A stretch of 64,000 nt of DNA, from contig JANSYK010000002.1 in NCBI GenBank assembly GCA_024742485.1, forward strand, positions 124,001 to 188,000, given 5' to 3'. The translations under genes were made by a program, and so were the position numbers. Origin of the DNA: Alphaproteobacteria bacterium (GTDB lineage Bacteria; Pseudomonadota; Alphaproteobacteria; Rhizobiales; Rhizobiaceae). The notes under the pieces were generated by a model that saw only the letters and a list, made by a program, of their open reading frames with translations, had not been told where the DNA came from and made no database searches. Of this stretch, positions 44,959 through 53,626 are shown piece by piece; the first letter of the stretch is position 1, and every line of letters begins with the position of its first letter.

Positions 44959-45993
44959 TCACGCGGCACGGCTTTTGGAGGTGATCAGGCCGCGCGCCAC
45001 CAGCAGTTCAGCGATTTGGATGGCATTGAGTGCCGCCCCTTTTCTCAGATTGTCCGAGACGACCCACAGGTTGAGGCCATTTTCCACGGTCGCGTCCTCA
45101 CGGATACGGGAGATATAGGTGGCATCCTCTCCAGCGCATTCATAGGGCGTGACGTAGCCACCATCTTCCTTCTTGTCGACGACCAGGCAACCGGGTGCAT
45201 CACGCAGAATATCGCGGGCCTGATCCGCCGTGATTTCGTTTTCAAACTCGATATTGACCGACTCCGAATGGCCGATAAATACCGGAACGCGCACCGCCGT
45301 GCAGGTCACCTTGATTTTCGGATCCAGCATTTTCTTGGTTTCCGCCAAGACCTTCCATTCCTCCTTGGTATAGCCATCCTCCATGAAGGAATCGATATGG
45401 GGAATGACATTGAAGGCGATCCGTTTTGTGAAGATCTTTGCTTCGATGGGATCTGCAACAAACACCGCGCGTGTTTGTGAGAACAGCTCGTCCATGGCAT
45501 CCTTGCCGCCACCTGATACGGACTGGTAGGTGGAAACGACGATCCGTTTGATCTTTGCTGCATCATGCAGGGGCTTCAGCGCAACAACCAATTGTGCCGT
45601 CGAACAGTTCGGATTGGCAATGATGTTCTTTTTGGAAAAACCGTCAATCGCATCCGGATTGACCTCTGGAACAATCAGCGGCACGTCGGCATTATACCGC
45701 CAGGCCGATGAATTATCGATCACCACACAGCCCTGCTGAGCAATCTTGGGAGACCATTTTTGTGACACTGATCCGCCGGCGGACATCAGGCAGATATCCG
45801 TTTCGGAGAAGTCGTGGGTCTCCAGGTTTTTAACGGTGAGCGTTGCATCACCGAACGAGGTTTCCTTGCCGACGGACCGACTGGAGGCAAGCGCCACAAC
45901 CTCGTCCACCGGAAAGTTTCTTTCCGACAATATGTCAAGCATCTCCCGGCCCACATTTCCCGTGGCACCGGCTATTGCTACTCTGAAACCCAT
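44959..45993 (-). CDS. asd: Aspartate-semialdehyde dehydrogenase
   Basis: A 344-residue enzyme making L-aspartate 4-semialdehyde, the branch point to lysine/diaminopimelate, threonine and methionine. The NADP-binding start FRVAIAGATGNVGREML, the catalytic C130 in ANPNCSTAQL and the IPHIDSFMEDGYTKEEWK segment are intact. Length is normal. It lies near leuB-ridA-leuD and a PAP2 gene on the same strand, but 299 nt separate it from the PAP2 gene. Confidence 0.96.
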   Translation of the reverse strand: MGFRVAIAGATGNVGREMLDILSERNFPVDEVVALASSRSVGKETSFGDATLTVKNLETHDFSETDICLMSAGGSVSQKWSPKIAQQGCVVIDNSSAWRYNADVPLIVPEVNPDAIDGFSKKNIIANPNCSTAQLVVALKPLHDAAKIKRIVVSTYQSVSGGGKDAMDELFSQTRAVFVADPIEAKIFTKRIAFNVIPHIDSFMEDGYTKEEWKVLAETKKMLDPKIKVTCTAVRVPVFIGHSESVNIEFENEITADQARDILRDAPGCLVVDKKEDGGYVTPYECAGEDATYISRIREDATVENGLNLWVVSDNLRKGAALNAIQIAELLVARGLITSKSRAA

Positions 45994-46093
45994 AATGTGT
46001 TCTCCTGTCCCTCTTCCTTGTCCGTAACCCGCTGGCCGATTGCGGGTTCAAATCCCCGGCTGGACCGGGAAGAGAGCGGACAAGCCAGAGACG

Positions 46094-46213
46094 TCAGACC
46101 GTTTTGGTCGTCTTCTTGGCCGTGAATGTCATGAAGCAGGCCCGCGCCAAAGCTTCGCCGGCGGCTGGTGCCGGACGAAATAGAGACATGATGTGATCAA
46201 TCGGATCGGGCAT
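46094..46213 (-). CDS. Possible 39-residue small protein
   Basis: A short frame (MPDPIDHIMSLFRPAPAAG..., ending TAKKTTKTV) in the gap between asd and the PAP2 gene. Its ATG at 46213 is preceded by AGGA six bases away, a better ribosome site than many annotated genes here have. No family recognised; it may be a leader or a real small protein. A longer frame on the same strand (46129-46320) in another phase lacks a comparable start. Confidence 0.4.
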   Translation of the reverse strand: MPDPIDHIMSLFRPAPAAGEALARACFMTFTAKKTTKTV

Positions 46214-46292
46214 GGTTTTTCCTGTTCGCCGCCTTTTACAACGCAGGTGTCAGGAGTCAATGAACGATGCGAAGAATTCGGCTGCAGCACCG

Positions 46293-47153
46293 TCAGCGGT
46301 TTTTCGGCCGCATCCTCCACAGTTTCACCAATTCACTGCCCTTGCGCCGAACCGGCCAGCCCTTGTCGTCATATTTGAAAATGAATCCGTATCGGGCAAA
46401 CACCAGAGCGGTAAAATAGGCATACCAGGCGCCGAATGCCAAACCGGCGATCACGTCGCTCGGGTAATGTGCACCGACCAGGATACGAGTGAATCCGAGC
46501 CAGATTCCCAATATCAGGGCCGGAATGCGCAGCGCCGGAAAGAATATGGCGATCGCCGCGAAGAGGGCCCCAGCCGTGGTCGAATGTCCGGATGGAAAAC
46601 TGGCGAAACTGGCATCGGAAAAGGGCTGAAACGAAAATGCACCCAATTCATCGAAATGAACGGGCCGTGCCCGACCGATCACCCGCTTGAGTATGGCGAC
46701 AATCAAGCCCGAAACACCAACAGACAGAAAGACATAGGAACAGGCCGATATCCACTTCGCGAGGGCCAGACGCATGCGTGGCGAATAATATTGCCAATCC
46801 AGACCATAGCCGGCGATCACAATCACGCCCGTTGGCACCAGGATCCAGCCGGACTGCGCCAGATCGGTCAGCCGGTCCGCCCAGAACTGCACGTCATCCG
46901 GCCACTGGCGCCGATAGTTTCCCACCGGCAGATCCAGCACGATCGCCATCAACAGCACCGCAATACCGACAAGCAGGAAATAGCGGAATCCGCGAATACG
47001 GGGCATGACAGGCCGCGATTTACGACGCCTTTTCAGAAAGGCCCGGTTGGCGGAGATATTATCGCGAATGCGCGCCGATACACGGCTGACGATTTGCGAT
47101 GAAGCACCCTTGTCGCCGGGCTTCCGGTCGCTGTCCGTTTCGTCTTGCGCCAT
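46293..47153 (-). CDS. PAP2-family membrane phosphatase
   Basis: A 286-residue acid phosphatase of the PAP2 superfamily with the three motifs in order: KRVIGRARP (about residues 155-165), PSGHS (about 186-190) and TRILVGAHYPSD (about 222-233). Several membrane segments surround them, and the N-terminal 50 residues are charged and cytosolic. Likely substrate: an isoprenyl or phosphatidyl phosphate; it could be an undecaprenyl-diphosphate phosphatase or a lipid A-type phosphatase. It lies 76 nt after leuB in the same direction. Confidence 0.9.
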   Translation of the reverse strand: MAQDETDSDRKPGDKGASSQIVSRVSARIRDNISANRAFLKRRRKSRPVMPRIRGFRYFLLVGIAVLLMAIVLDLPVGNYRRQWPDDVQFWADRLTDLAQSGWILVPTGVIVIAGYGLDWQYYSPRMRLALAKWISACSYVFLSVGVSGLIVAILKRVIGRARPVHFDELGAFSFQPFSDASFASFPSGHSTTAGALFAAIAIFFPALRIPALILGIWLGFTRILVGAHYPSDVIAGLAFGAWYAYFTALVFARYGFIFKYDDKGWPVRRKGSELVKLWRMRPKNR

Positions 47154-47229
47154 GAACCTGCCGCCATCCGCTCCTAAAACCGCGCCCGCAATGCACAGCG
47201 CGAAGGCCCCCAGGGTCTGGTGGCACCGT

Positions 47230-48342
47230 TCAGCCCATCAGGGACTTGAACTCCGCCAGCACCGTATCACCCATTTCGACCGTGCCCACGGGCTTTATGC
47301 CGTCCGAGGCGATGTCGGTCGTGCGAACACCGCGATCCAGAACATTGGCGATTGCCTTTTCCAGCTGGTCGGCCTCGGCAACCATGTTGAAAGAATACCG
47401 TAGGCACATCGCAAAGGAAGCCAGCATGGCGATGGGGTTGGCAATGCCCTGTCCGGCGATATCCGGAGCTGATCCGTGAACGGGTTCATATAGCGCCTTG
47501 CGCGATCCGGTTTTTTCATCCGGTGCGCCGAAGGACGCCGATGGCAGCATCCCGAGCGACCCCGTCAGCATGGCCGCCACATCTGACAGCATGTCGCCAA
47601 ACAGATTGTCCGTGACGATGACATCGAACTGCTTCGGCCAACGGACCAGTTGCATGCCGCCCGCGTCCGCCAGCATGTGATCCAGTTCGACATCCTGGTA
47701 GTTGGCCTTGTGCGTCTGCGTCACCACCTCATTCCACAGGACACCCGATTTCATGACGTTGCGTTTTTCCATCGACGTCACTTTGTTGGACCGCGTGCGG
47801 GCAAGTTCGAAGGCAACGCCCGCAATGCGTTCGATCTCGTATGTATCATAGACCTGTGTGTCGACTGCCCGCTTTTGCCCATTGCCGAGATCCGTGATTT
47901 CCTTTGGGTCACCGAAATAGACACCGCCGGTCAATTCACGGACAATCAGTATATCCAGCCCTTCAACCACATCCTGGCGCAGCGAGGAGGCTGAAGCCAG
48001 AGCGGGATAACAGATCGCCGGACGCAGATTGGCAAAGAGTTCCATTTCCTTGCGCAATCGAAGCAATCCGGCTTCCGGACGAACATCATAGGGCACACTG
48101 TCCCACTTCGGACCGCCGACCGCACCAAACAGCACAGCGTCGGCTGCCATGGCCTTGGCCATGTCGGTTTCGGAAATCGATTGGCCATGCGTGTCATAGG
48201 CCACTCCACCGACATGGCCTTCTTCAAGCTCGAATCCAGCCGAGTGGGCCTCGTTCATATAGGCGATGAACTTCCTGACCTCGCCCATGGTTTCCGGGCC
48301 GATACCGTCGCCTGAAAGCAGTAGAAGTTTGCGCGTTGTCAT
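47230..48342 (-). CDS. leuB: 3-isopropylmalate dehydrogenase
   Basis: A 370-residue enzyme oxidising and decarboxylating 3-isopropylmalate to 2-oxoisocaproate in leucine synthesis. The start [12 protein letters not shown], the substrate-binding [15 protein letters not shown], the active-site lysine/aspartate region [13 protein letters not shown] and the NAD loop [20 protein letters not shown] are all intact. It lies in the order leuD-ridA-leuB on the minus strand, with 42 nt to ridA. Confidence 0.97.
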   Translation of the reverse strand: MTTRKLLLLSGDGIGPETMGEVRKFIAYMNEAHSAGFELEEGHVGGVAYDTHGQSISETDMAKAMAADAVLFGAVGGPKWDSVPYDVRPEAGLLRLRKEMELFANLRPAICYPALASASSLRQDVVEGLDILIVRELTGGVYFGDPKEITDLGNGQKRAVDTQVYDTYEIERIAGVAFELARTRSNKVTSMEKRNVMKSGVLWNEVVTQTHKANYQDVELDHMLADAGGMQLVRWPKQFDVIVTDNLFGDMLSDVAAMLTGSLGMLPSASFGAPDEKTGSRKALYEPVHGSAPDIAGQGIANPIAMLASFAMCLRYSFNMVAEADQLEKAIANVLDRGVRTTDIASDGIKPVGTVEMGDTVLAEFKSLMG

Positions 48343-48384
48343 CCGTTTTCCTTATATTTGTGGGGTTGTGCCGATCGCAACAGA

Positions 48385-48765
48385 TCAGCTTCCCTTGAAA
48401 GCCGTCACTTCAATCTCGATGCGCATCTCCGGCCGAATGAGACCGCTGACCAGCATGGTGGCCGCCGGTCGTATCTCGCCGAAAATTTCGCCCAGCACCG
48501 GAAAAACGCGCCCGGAATCGGCCGCATCCGTGATGTAGTATTTGGCGCGGACAACATCCGACAGCGCAAACCCTGCTTCATTCAACGTGTCTTCGATCGT
48601 TTGAAGGGCGTTTTTTGTCTGTTGCTCGACGCTGTCGGGCATCTGCATGTTTTGGTAGTCATAGCCGGTTGTCCCGGCGACAAAGCACCAATCTCCCTGC
48701 ACCACCGCGCGGGAATAGCCGGCAGCCTTTTCAAACGGCGAACCAGTGGTCATTAATTTGCGCAT
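48385..48765 (-). CDS. RidA-family imine/enamine deaminase
   Basis: A 126-residue RidA/YjgF-type protein. RidA hydrolyses reactive 2-aminoacrylate and other enamines formed by PLP enzymes. The residues around SGLIRPEMRIEIEVTAF at the C-terminus include the conserved Arg and Glu. It is embedded between leuD (19 nt upstream) and leuB (42 nt downstream), so it is probably cotranscribed with the leucine genes. Enamine stress in branched-chain amino acid pathways is known for RidA, which makes the linkage reasonable. Confidence 0.9.
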   Translation of the reverse strand: MRKLMTTGSPFEKAAGYSRAVVQGDWCFVAGTTGYDYQNMQMPDSVEQQTKNALQTIEDTLNEAGFALSDVVRAKYYITDAADSGRVFPVLGEIFGEIRPAATMLVSGLIRPEMRIEIEVTAFKGS

Positions 48766-48783
48766 ATCGGGACTTCGCTGAAC

Positions 48784-49389
48784 CTAGTGCCAGGGCCGAT
48801 GGTTGGAGATATGATCTTCATGGCGATCGATATGGTGGTCGTTCTCCATGGTCAATCCGATATCGTCCAGGCCATTCAGCAGACAATGCTTCTTGAAGGG
48901 ATCGATCTCGAATTTGATAACACCGCCGTCGGGTCCGTGGATTTCCTGGGTCACAAGATCAACCGTCAGTGTCGCATTCGCGCCGCGTGATGCATCATCA
49001 AGCAGCATGTCGAGCTGTTCCTGTGTCACCACGATCGGCAGCAGCCCGTTTTTGAAGCTGTTATTGTAGAAGATATCGGCAAAACTCGTGGAAATGACGC
49101 ATTCGATACCAAAGTCCATCAGCGCCCAAGGTGCATGTTCTCGTGAGGAACCACAGCCAAAATTGTCGCCGGCAACCAGGATTTTGGCATTTTCATAGGC
49201 TGGCTTGTTGAGGACGAAGTCCTCGTTCTTGGCGCCGTCCTCATGAAACCGCATCTCCGCGAAGAGTCCCTTGCCAAGTCCAGTGCGCTTGATTGTCTTC
49301 AGATAATCCTTGGGGATGATCATGTCTGTGTCGACATTGACGATCGGCAGAGGCGCAGCAACGCCGCTGAGCCGTGTAAATTTCTTCAT
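48784..49389 (-). CDS. leuD: 3-isopropylmalate dehydratase small subunit
   Basis: A 201-residue small subunit that pairs with LeuC to isomerise isopropylmalate. The start at 49389 ([27 protein letters not shown]) follows GAGG; the upstream 29 residues are not conserved. The swivel-domain signature [17 protein letters not shown] is present. LeuC is not in the window. The gene is preceded by a strong hairpin and a small membrane-protein gene. Confidence 0.96.
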   Translation of the reverse strand: MKKFTRLSGVAAPLPIVNVDTDMIIPKDYLKTIKRTGLGKGLFAEMRFHEDGAKNEDFVLNKPAYENAKILVAGDNFGCGSSREHAPWALMDFGIECVISTSFADIFYNNSFKNGLLPIVVTQEQLDMLLDDASRGANATLTVDLVTQEIHGPDGGVIKFEIDPFKKHCLLNGLDDIGLTMENDHHIDRHEDHISNHRPWH

Positions 49390-49510
49390 GACGAAAACCT
49401 CAAATTCCGGTGCCCGGACAACGCCGCCCCCGGTGCGTCCGGGCAGACGGTTTTCCGACGCTGGGCCGTTCGCCATGCATGTATCAAAGGTCGCAGGGAA
49501 AAAGAAGTCC

Positions 49511-49550
49511 TTCGTCCCGATTCCGGTGACTCAATCGATGTCGGGACGAA
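49511..49550 (-). terminator. Terminator-like hairpin after the 73-residue membrane protein gene
   Basis: A perfect 10-bp stem TTCGTCCCGA/TCGGGACGAA (49511-49520 and 49541-49550) with a 20-nt loop. On the minus strand it is followed by a CTTCTTTTT stretch, fitting an intrinsic terminator between the small membrane protein gene and leuD. A second small hairpin (GTGACC/GGTCAC, 49591-49605) spans the stop codon of that gene. Confidence 0.55.
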
Positions 49551-49601
49551 ATCCGTATCGGACCGGCCATCAATGCCGGTGATCCGAGACGTGACCGCCG
49601 G

Positions 49602-49823
49602 TCACATGTCGATGATTTTGCCGTGTCCATCATCCCAGACACGCGGGCCGCTCTCTTTGTGGACCTTCCGTCTTGGTCCGAATTTGGCGACCAGAAGTCC
49701 GGCAATACCGACAACGACGGCCAAACCGATAACGGCCAGGCCAACTGTCGCCATGACGAAAATCATCAGGGCAGCAATTCCCAGTCCAACAATCGCAACA
49801 ATGAATTTGCGGATATTTTCCAT
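49602..49823 (-). CDS. Small membrane protein of unknown function
   Basis: A 73-residue protein, MENIRKFIVAIVGLG..., with two membrane segments (about residues 5-25 and 27-46) and a basic cytosolic tail containing GPRRKVHKESGPRVWDDGHG. Start at 49823, with GGGGG 12 nt upstream. No family recognised. It stands alone between a terminator-like hairpin and a 303-nt gap. Confidence 0.6.
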   Translation of the reverse strand: MENIRKFIVAIVGLGIAALMIFVMATVGLAVIGLAVVVGIAGLLVAKFGPRRKVHKESGPRVWDDGHGKIIDM

Positions 49824-50126
49824 CAAACAAACCCCCGTTCCGGCTCTTTGTGTTCCTGGCGGGTACAATTTCCGCCGAATCTGAGTTGCCCGCAACCCGG
49901 GCTTGAGGTTCAAGTGGCGATTGCCGGTCAAATTTTCAAGCCGATGGACATGACAATTGCGTCATGGAACCGCATTCGTATCCTTCGCTGCCCTCCATTG
50001 CACAATAGGCATCGCCGGTGAATTGCCAATGCTCGTCAGGTGTGTGCCTTGCACGCAGATGCAGACGCGGGCAAAACGGGTCATGCACAATGCGGTACAA
50101 TCAATCATGGCTGAGGAAACCTGATA
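49824..50126. other. 303-nt intergenic region between two divergent small genes
   Basis: Contains the upstream regions of the 73-residue membrane protein (minus) and the DUF1737 gene (plus). I see no further reading frame with a good ribosome site, no tRNA and no strong hairpin. Confidence 0.6.
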
Positions 50127-50333
50127 ATGAGACTCTATCGATTGCTGTCCGGACCGGACGATTCCAGCTTCTGCCACAAGGTCAGCAAGGCGCTACATGA
50201 TGGCTGGGAGCTGCATGGCGACCCATCCTATGCTTACAATGCGGAAGCCGGACAGATGCAGTGCGCGCAGGCCGTCACAAAATATGCATCGGGGCAAACC
50301 TATTCGCCTGATATGAAACTCGGAGATCAGTGA
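50127..50333 (+). CDS. DUF1737 small protein
   Basis: A 68-residue DUF1737 protein (RLYRLLSGPDDSSFCHKVSKALHDGWELHGDPSYAYN). The ATG follows GAGGAAAC at 8 bases. The family is short, widespread and of unknown function. The last 7 bases overlap the 3' end of the converging transporter gene. Confidence 0.85.
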   Translation: MRLYRLLSGPDDSSFCHKVSKALHDGWELHGDPSYAYNAEAGQMQCAQAVTKYASGQTYSPDMKLGDQ

Positions 50334-51289
50334 CCGCCCTGTGTGAACCCGTCCGCTTGTTTGTCTGCGTAGAATCGGTGAAGCAACACCGGGGTCAGAT
50401 ACATCGGCACCTGGTAGCAGCCGATGAAGAGCAGCATCGGATCAACAACGGCGGCGGGCAACGCCGCCAGAAACAGAGCCATATTCCGGTTGCCCGCGGA
50501 AACGGAAAAACCCACCGACTGGCGCTGGAAGGATGTGTTTTTGAGTGCCAGGTAAGCGCAAATCTGCAGGCCGAAATTCGCCGCAAACGCGACGAGCAAG
50601 TGAAACACAAGACCGGTTGGGTTGCTGTAGATTGCCGGGCCGACCGCCGCCATCAGGCCAACAACCGCGACGGCCAGGCAAATGGCGGATGCCCCGTCAA
50701 TCGCCTGATGCGTCTTCGGTGATGGATTTCTCAGGACAGTCGCTCGAATGATGAATGCCAGACCGGTGGCAATCGCGATGACGACCAGCAACCGGGCAGC
50801 AGCCCTGAAAACACCCTCTCCCAGGACCAGATCCGGCAACAACAGGAAGGTTGGAATGACCGTGAGAGGCAACAAGGCGGTTCCGGCAATCAGCAGCCGC
50901 AGGGCCGGAGCGCCATCATGTCCCATCAGCAAGGTCAGACTCGGGCTTCCGGCGATGGGAGAGGCGGCCAGCATCAGCGCAAGCGCAAGCGCAAGTGGTC
51001 CCGTCCAGCCCGTGACAATCAGCAAAACAGCAAAGGCCGTGGGCGCCAGCAGCTGAAACAGGACAACATAGCCCAGGGATTGACCCAGGTCCCGTGCAGC
51101 ACCAACCGCCGATCGGGGACCGAGGCGCAGCGCCGCCAGAAACAACAGCAGAGTAACCAGCTCCGGCAACAGGCCACGCAGAAATTGCGCAAGTGGCGGA
51201 AGCGCGAAGCCACAAATCAGCCCGGCAATCAACAGCCAACGCCCATGACGTGCCGACAGCCGAAGAAGTGACAAAACCCGATCGATCAA
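50327..51289 (-). CDS. Bile acid:sodium symporter (BASS)-like transporter
   Basis: A 320-residue, roughly ten-helix transporter resembling the BASS/arsenite-bile acid superfamily; helices run through most of residues 15-310. The start is a TTG at 51289 preceded by GGGGA; no ATG lies near. The tandem LALALAL segment (about residue 96) comes from a short GCAAGC repeat in the DNA. The substrate is unknown; BASS members move organic anions with sodium. Confidence 0.75.
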   Translation of the reverse strand: MIDRVLSLLRLSARHGRWLLIAGLICGFALPPLAQFLRGLLPELVTLLLFLAALRLGPRSAVGAARDLGQSLGYVVLFQLLAPTAFAVLLIVTGWTGPLALALALMLAASPIAGSPSLTLLMGHDGAPALRLLIAGTALLPLTVIPTFLLLPDLVLGEGVFRAAARLLVVIAIATGLAFIIRATVLRNPSPKTHQAIDGASAICLAVAVVGLMAAVGPAIYSNPTGLVFHLLVAFAANFGLQICAYLALKNTSFQRQSVGFSVSAGNRNMALFLAALPAAVVDPMLLFIGCYQVPMYLTPVLLHRFYADKQADGFTQGGH

Positions 51290-51398
51290 ACCAAAATCCC
51301 CGCCGCAATCGAGCCCGCCACATTGAAACCGCCGGGATGCCGGCGCAGGGCCCCGTCAGCGCAGAATGGGTGAGATTAGTGCGTCCTGATCCCGGGCG

Positions 51399-52079
51399 CT
51401 AGCGATTTTCCATACGCCGGTAATAGTCGGCCAGCATCTTGCCGCGTTCCGGTTTGAAGGTCTCGCCGGTCCTGTTGACGGTGTTGATTCGATCGAGACG
51501 GAACGTGCGAAAATCAACGCGCATTTCACACCAGGCTGCGAGCGTCCAGACTTTCCCCCAGAACCAGAGCCCCAGGGGTCTGATCCTGCGTTTGCTGGAG
51601 GCGCCGTCGGCATCCTGATAGTCGATTTCAAGCACTTGCCTTTGATCCGCCGATTGCTCGAGAAGGTCGAACCTAAGCCGGTCCTCCTGCGGCATCATAT
51701 AGTCAGGTGCATGTATTTCCGTTTTCGCGATCTGACGCCGCTCCTGCTCCGGTAGCACCGCTTCAATCTTGATCAGTGCTTCCTCGGCAGCCCTGGCGAT
51801 CGCAGCACCACCCCAGGCGCGCGCGAGGCGGGCGCCCGTTACCAGTGCAACGATTTCTTCGCGGGAAAACATCAGCGGCGGAAGGTCGAAGCCTTCACGC
51901 ATGATGTAGCCCACCCCGGCTTCACCATCGATCGGTACGCCGGTTGACTGGAGATCGGCGATATCGCGGTAGATCGTTCTTTCCGAAACCTCCAGCCGCT
52001 CCGCCAGCAGCGCGGCAGTGACAAGTCGGCCACCGCGCAGATATTGAACGATTTGAAACAGTCTGTCGGCACGGCGCAT
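51399..52079 (-). CDS. YafY-like transcriptional regulator (HTH plus WYL domain)
   Basis: A 226-residue regulator with an N-terminal helix-turn-helix of the HTH_11 type (RRADRLFQIVQYLRGGRLVTAALLAERLEVSERTIYRDIADLQ) and a C-terminal WYL domain (GLWFWGKVWTLAAWCEMRVDFRTFRLDRI, about residues 165-195). WYL domains sense small ligands or nucleic acids. It is 200 nt downstream of a VOC-family gene on the same strand; such regulator-VOC pairs are common, which suggests it controls the VOC protein. Confidence 0.9.
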   Translation of the reverse strand: MRRADRLFQIVQYLRGGRLVTAALLAERLEVSERTIYRDIADLQSTGVPIDGEAGVGYIMREGFDLPPLMFSREEIVALVTGARLARAWGGAAIARAAEEALIKIEAVLPEQERRQIAKTEIHAPDYMMPQEDRLRFDLLEQSADQRQVLEIDYQDADGASSKRRIRPLGLWFWGKVWTLAAWCEMRVDFRTFRLDRINTVNRTGETFKPERGKMLADYYRRMENR

Positions 52080-52279
52080 CGCCTTTCCTTCGCGAATGAT
52101 CCCCCGGATTTCCGATGGTGGAACTTTCGACCGGTCGGGTCAAATGACGGTCCCGCGCAATTGGGCGGACCGCCACTTGATCGACCGGTATCGAGGCCCG
52201 GGGGATGCCTGCTTTGACCGCTGGCACAACTATTCAACAGCATGCCAGCGGTATCGGTCGTTGATTTCGATGATTTGCT

Positions 52280-52657
52280 CTAGTTGAACAGCCCTATGCT
52301 GTTTCCATCCGGGTCTTCGCAATAGACAAAACGTCCGGCATCGATGGTCACGATGTCGGAAACCACCTTGCCGCCATTGTCAACGACGCGATCCATCGCT
52401 GATTCCAGCGTGTCGGGAGTGGCAAGATGTATTGTGTTGCCGCGACCGGCTTCTCCCGGCTTCCCCTTGTAAAGGTGACCGGCAATTCCGGTCTTTGGAT
52501 CCTTGCACGGAAAGATGGCAACGGTACTCGGACCCATCTCCATATCCACCAGGTCGACTTCCAGAACGGCATTGTAGAACGTTTTTCCGGCCGAAAGATC
52601 ATTGACCGGAATTTCAAACCAGACGGCGGCATTTTCAGGATTGAAGGAAGACATCAT
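52280..52657 (-). CDS. VOC (glyoxalase/dioxygenase-fold) family protein
   Basis: A 125-residue single-domain VOC protein: FNPENAAVWFEIPVNDLSAGKTFYNAVLEVDL at the start and GRFVYCEDPDGNSIGLFN at the end, including the metal-site Glu. Two tandem ATGs (52657, 52654) follow GGAGAG; I give the first. The substrate is unknown. The start is 35 nt from a 16-bp perfect hairpin. Confidence 0.88.
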   Translation of the reverse strand: MMSSFNPENAAVWFEIPVNDLSAGKTFYNAVLEVDLVDMEMGPSTVAIFPCKDPKTGIAGHLYKGKPGEAGRGNTIHLATPDTLESAMDRVVDNGGKVVSDIVTIDAGRFVYCEDPDGNSIGLFN

Positions 52658-52691
52658 AGCTCTCCAAGTTTGCGTAATGTCCTCTTGTGTC

Positions 52692-52727
52692 ACACCCCTC
52701 CTGACAGCCTTCTGTCAGGAGGGGTGT
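52692..52727. repeat. 16-bp perfect inverted repeat with a 4-nt loop
   Basis: ACACCCCTCCTGACAG (52692-52707) and its exact complement (52712-52727) around CCTT. It lies 31 nt after the SDR stop and 34 nt before the VOC start, both on the minus strand. No U-run follows, so it is not a classical terminator; it could still stop or stabilise the transcript, or act in the VOC leader. Confidence 0.9.
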
Positions 52728-52757
52728 TGCGGCCTCTCATTTCCTTTCGGATCCGAA

Positions 52758-53540
52758 TCAATGGTCGGGAACGGTAACCGTGTAGTTCAGAGGCAAACGA
52801 CCTCCATCCGCATACAGCGTCTGTCCGGTAATGTAGGCGGCGTCTTTCGACACCAGAAACGCGGCGATTCCAGCGATTTCGGAGGGATCGCCGATGCGAC
52901 CCAGCGGCGTGCGGGCAAGGATTTTCTCGCGTGCATCACTGGACGTCACCACAGATGTCAACATGTCCGTCATGACCGATCCGGGACCGATCGCATTGAC
53001 GCGAATACCATGTGGCGCCAGTGACAACGCCATGACGCGTGTCAGTTGGCCAATACCGCCCTTGGACACCGAATAGGGAATCTGATCGGCAATGGCCAGA
53101 ACCGCATTGATCGACGACATGTTGATGATGCTGCCCGGCTCGCCGCCTTTCTTCACCTTGTCGACCATCGTGCGCGCCACGGCCTGACCGCACAAAAAGG
53201 CACCTTTCAGATTGACGGCCAGCACACGCTCGAAATCCGTTTCGCTCAAGTCCAGGAAATCGGCCCCATGGGTTATACCGGCATTGTTGACCAGAACGTC
53301 TATGTCGCCAAAGCCATCCAGCGTGGCAGCGATCAGATTGCGCACGTCGAGGCGCTCGGAGACATCGGCTGCGACAAACTGCACCTCTCCCAATTCGGAC
53401 AATTCCGAACTGGCCGCTTCTCCAGACTTTTCGTCGATATCGGCAAGAATCACCCGCCCGCCGTCGCGCAGAAACCGCCGGGCGATGGCATAGCCGATGC
53501 CCTTGGCTCCACCGGTCACGATAGCGACTTTGCCGTCCAT
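52758..53540 (-). CDS. Short-chain dehydrogenase/reductase (SDR)
   Basis: A 260-residue classical SDR with NAD(P)-binding TGGAKGIG (residues 9-16), NNAG (85-88) and the catalytic S143, Y156 and K160 (YSVSK). Length and motifs are typical of 250-residue SDRs. The start at 53540 follows AGGGG. It lies 86 nt after the propionyl-CoA synthetase gene; a link to that enzyme is possible but not shown. The substrate is unknown. Confidence 0.92.
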   Translation of the reverse strand: MDGKVAIVTGGAKGIGYAIARRFLRDGGRVILADIDEKSGEAASSELSELGEVQFVAADVSERLDVRNLIAATLDGFGDIDVLVNNAGITHGADFLDLSETDFERVLAVNLKGAFLCGQAVARTMVDKVKKGGEPGSIINMSSINAVLAIADQIPYSVSKGGIGQLTRVMALSLAPHGIRVNAIGPGSVMTDMLTSVVTSSDAREKILARTPLGRIGDPSEIAGIAAFLVSKDAAYITGQTLYADGGRLPLNYTVTVPDH

Positions 53541-53626
53541 GGAAGCCCCTCCATTCCGCAACGGACTCTGAACCGATCGTCGCTGCCGGTCAACGGGCGA
53601 ACAGTGAAGGCCGCAGCGAAATGGCC

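Noticed and set aside
46048-46064. GGGTTCAAATCCC resembling the T-arm of a tRNA
   Set aside because: The stem pairs for only about three bases, and no acceptor, D or anticodon arm can be found around it.
46129-46320. 63-residue minus-strand frame upstream of asd
   Set aside because: Its start lies within the PAP2 3' end, it lacks a ribosome site and it overlaps the better-supported 39-residue frame.
50974-50996. Short GCAAGC tandem repeat in the BASS-like gene
   Set aside because: It stays in frame and codes for Ala-Leu repeats in a membrane helix, so it is ordinary low-complexity coding DNA.
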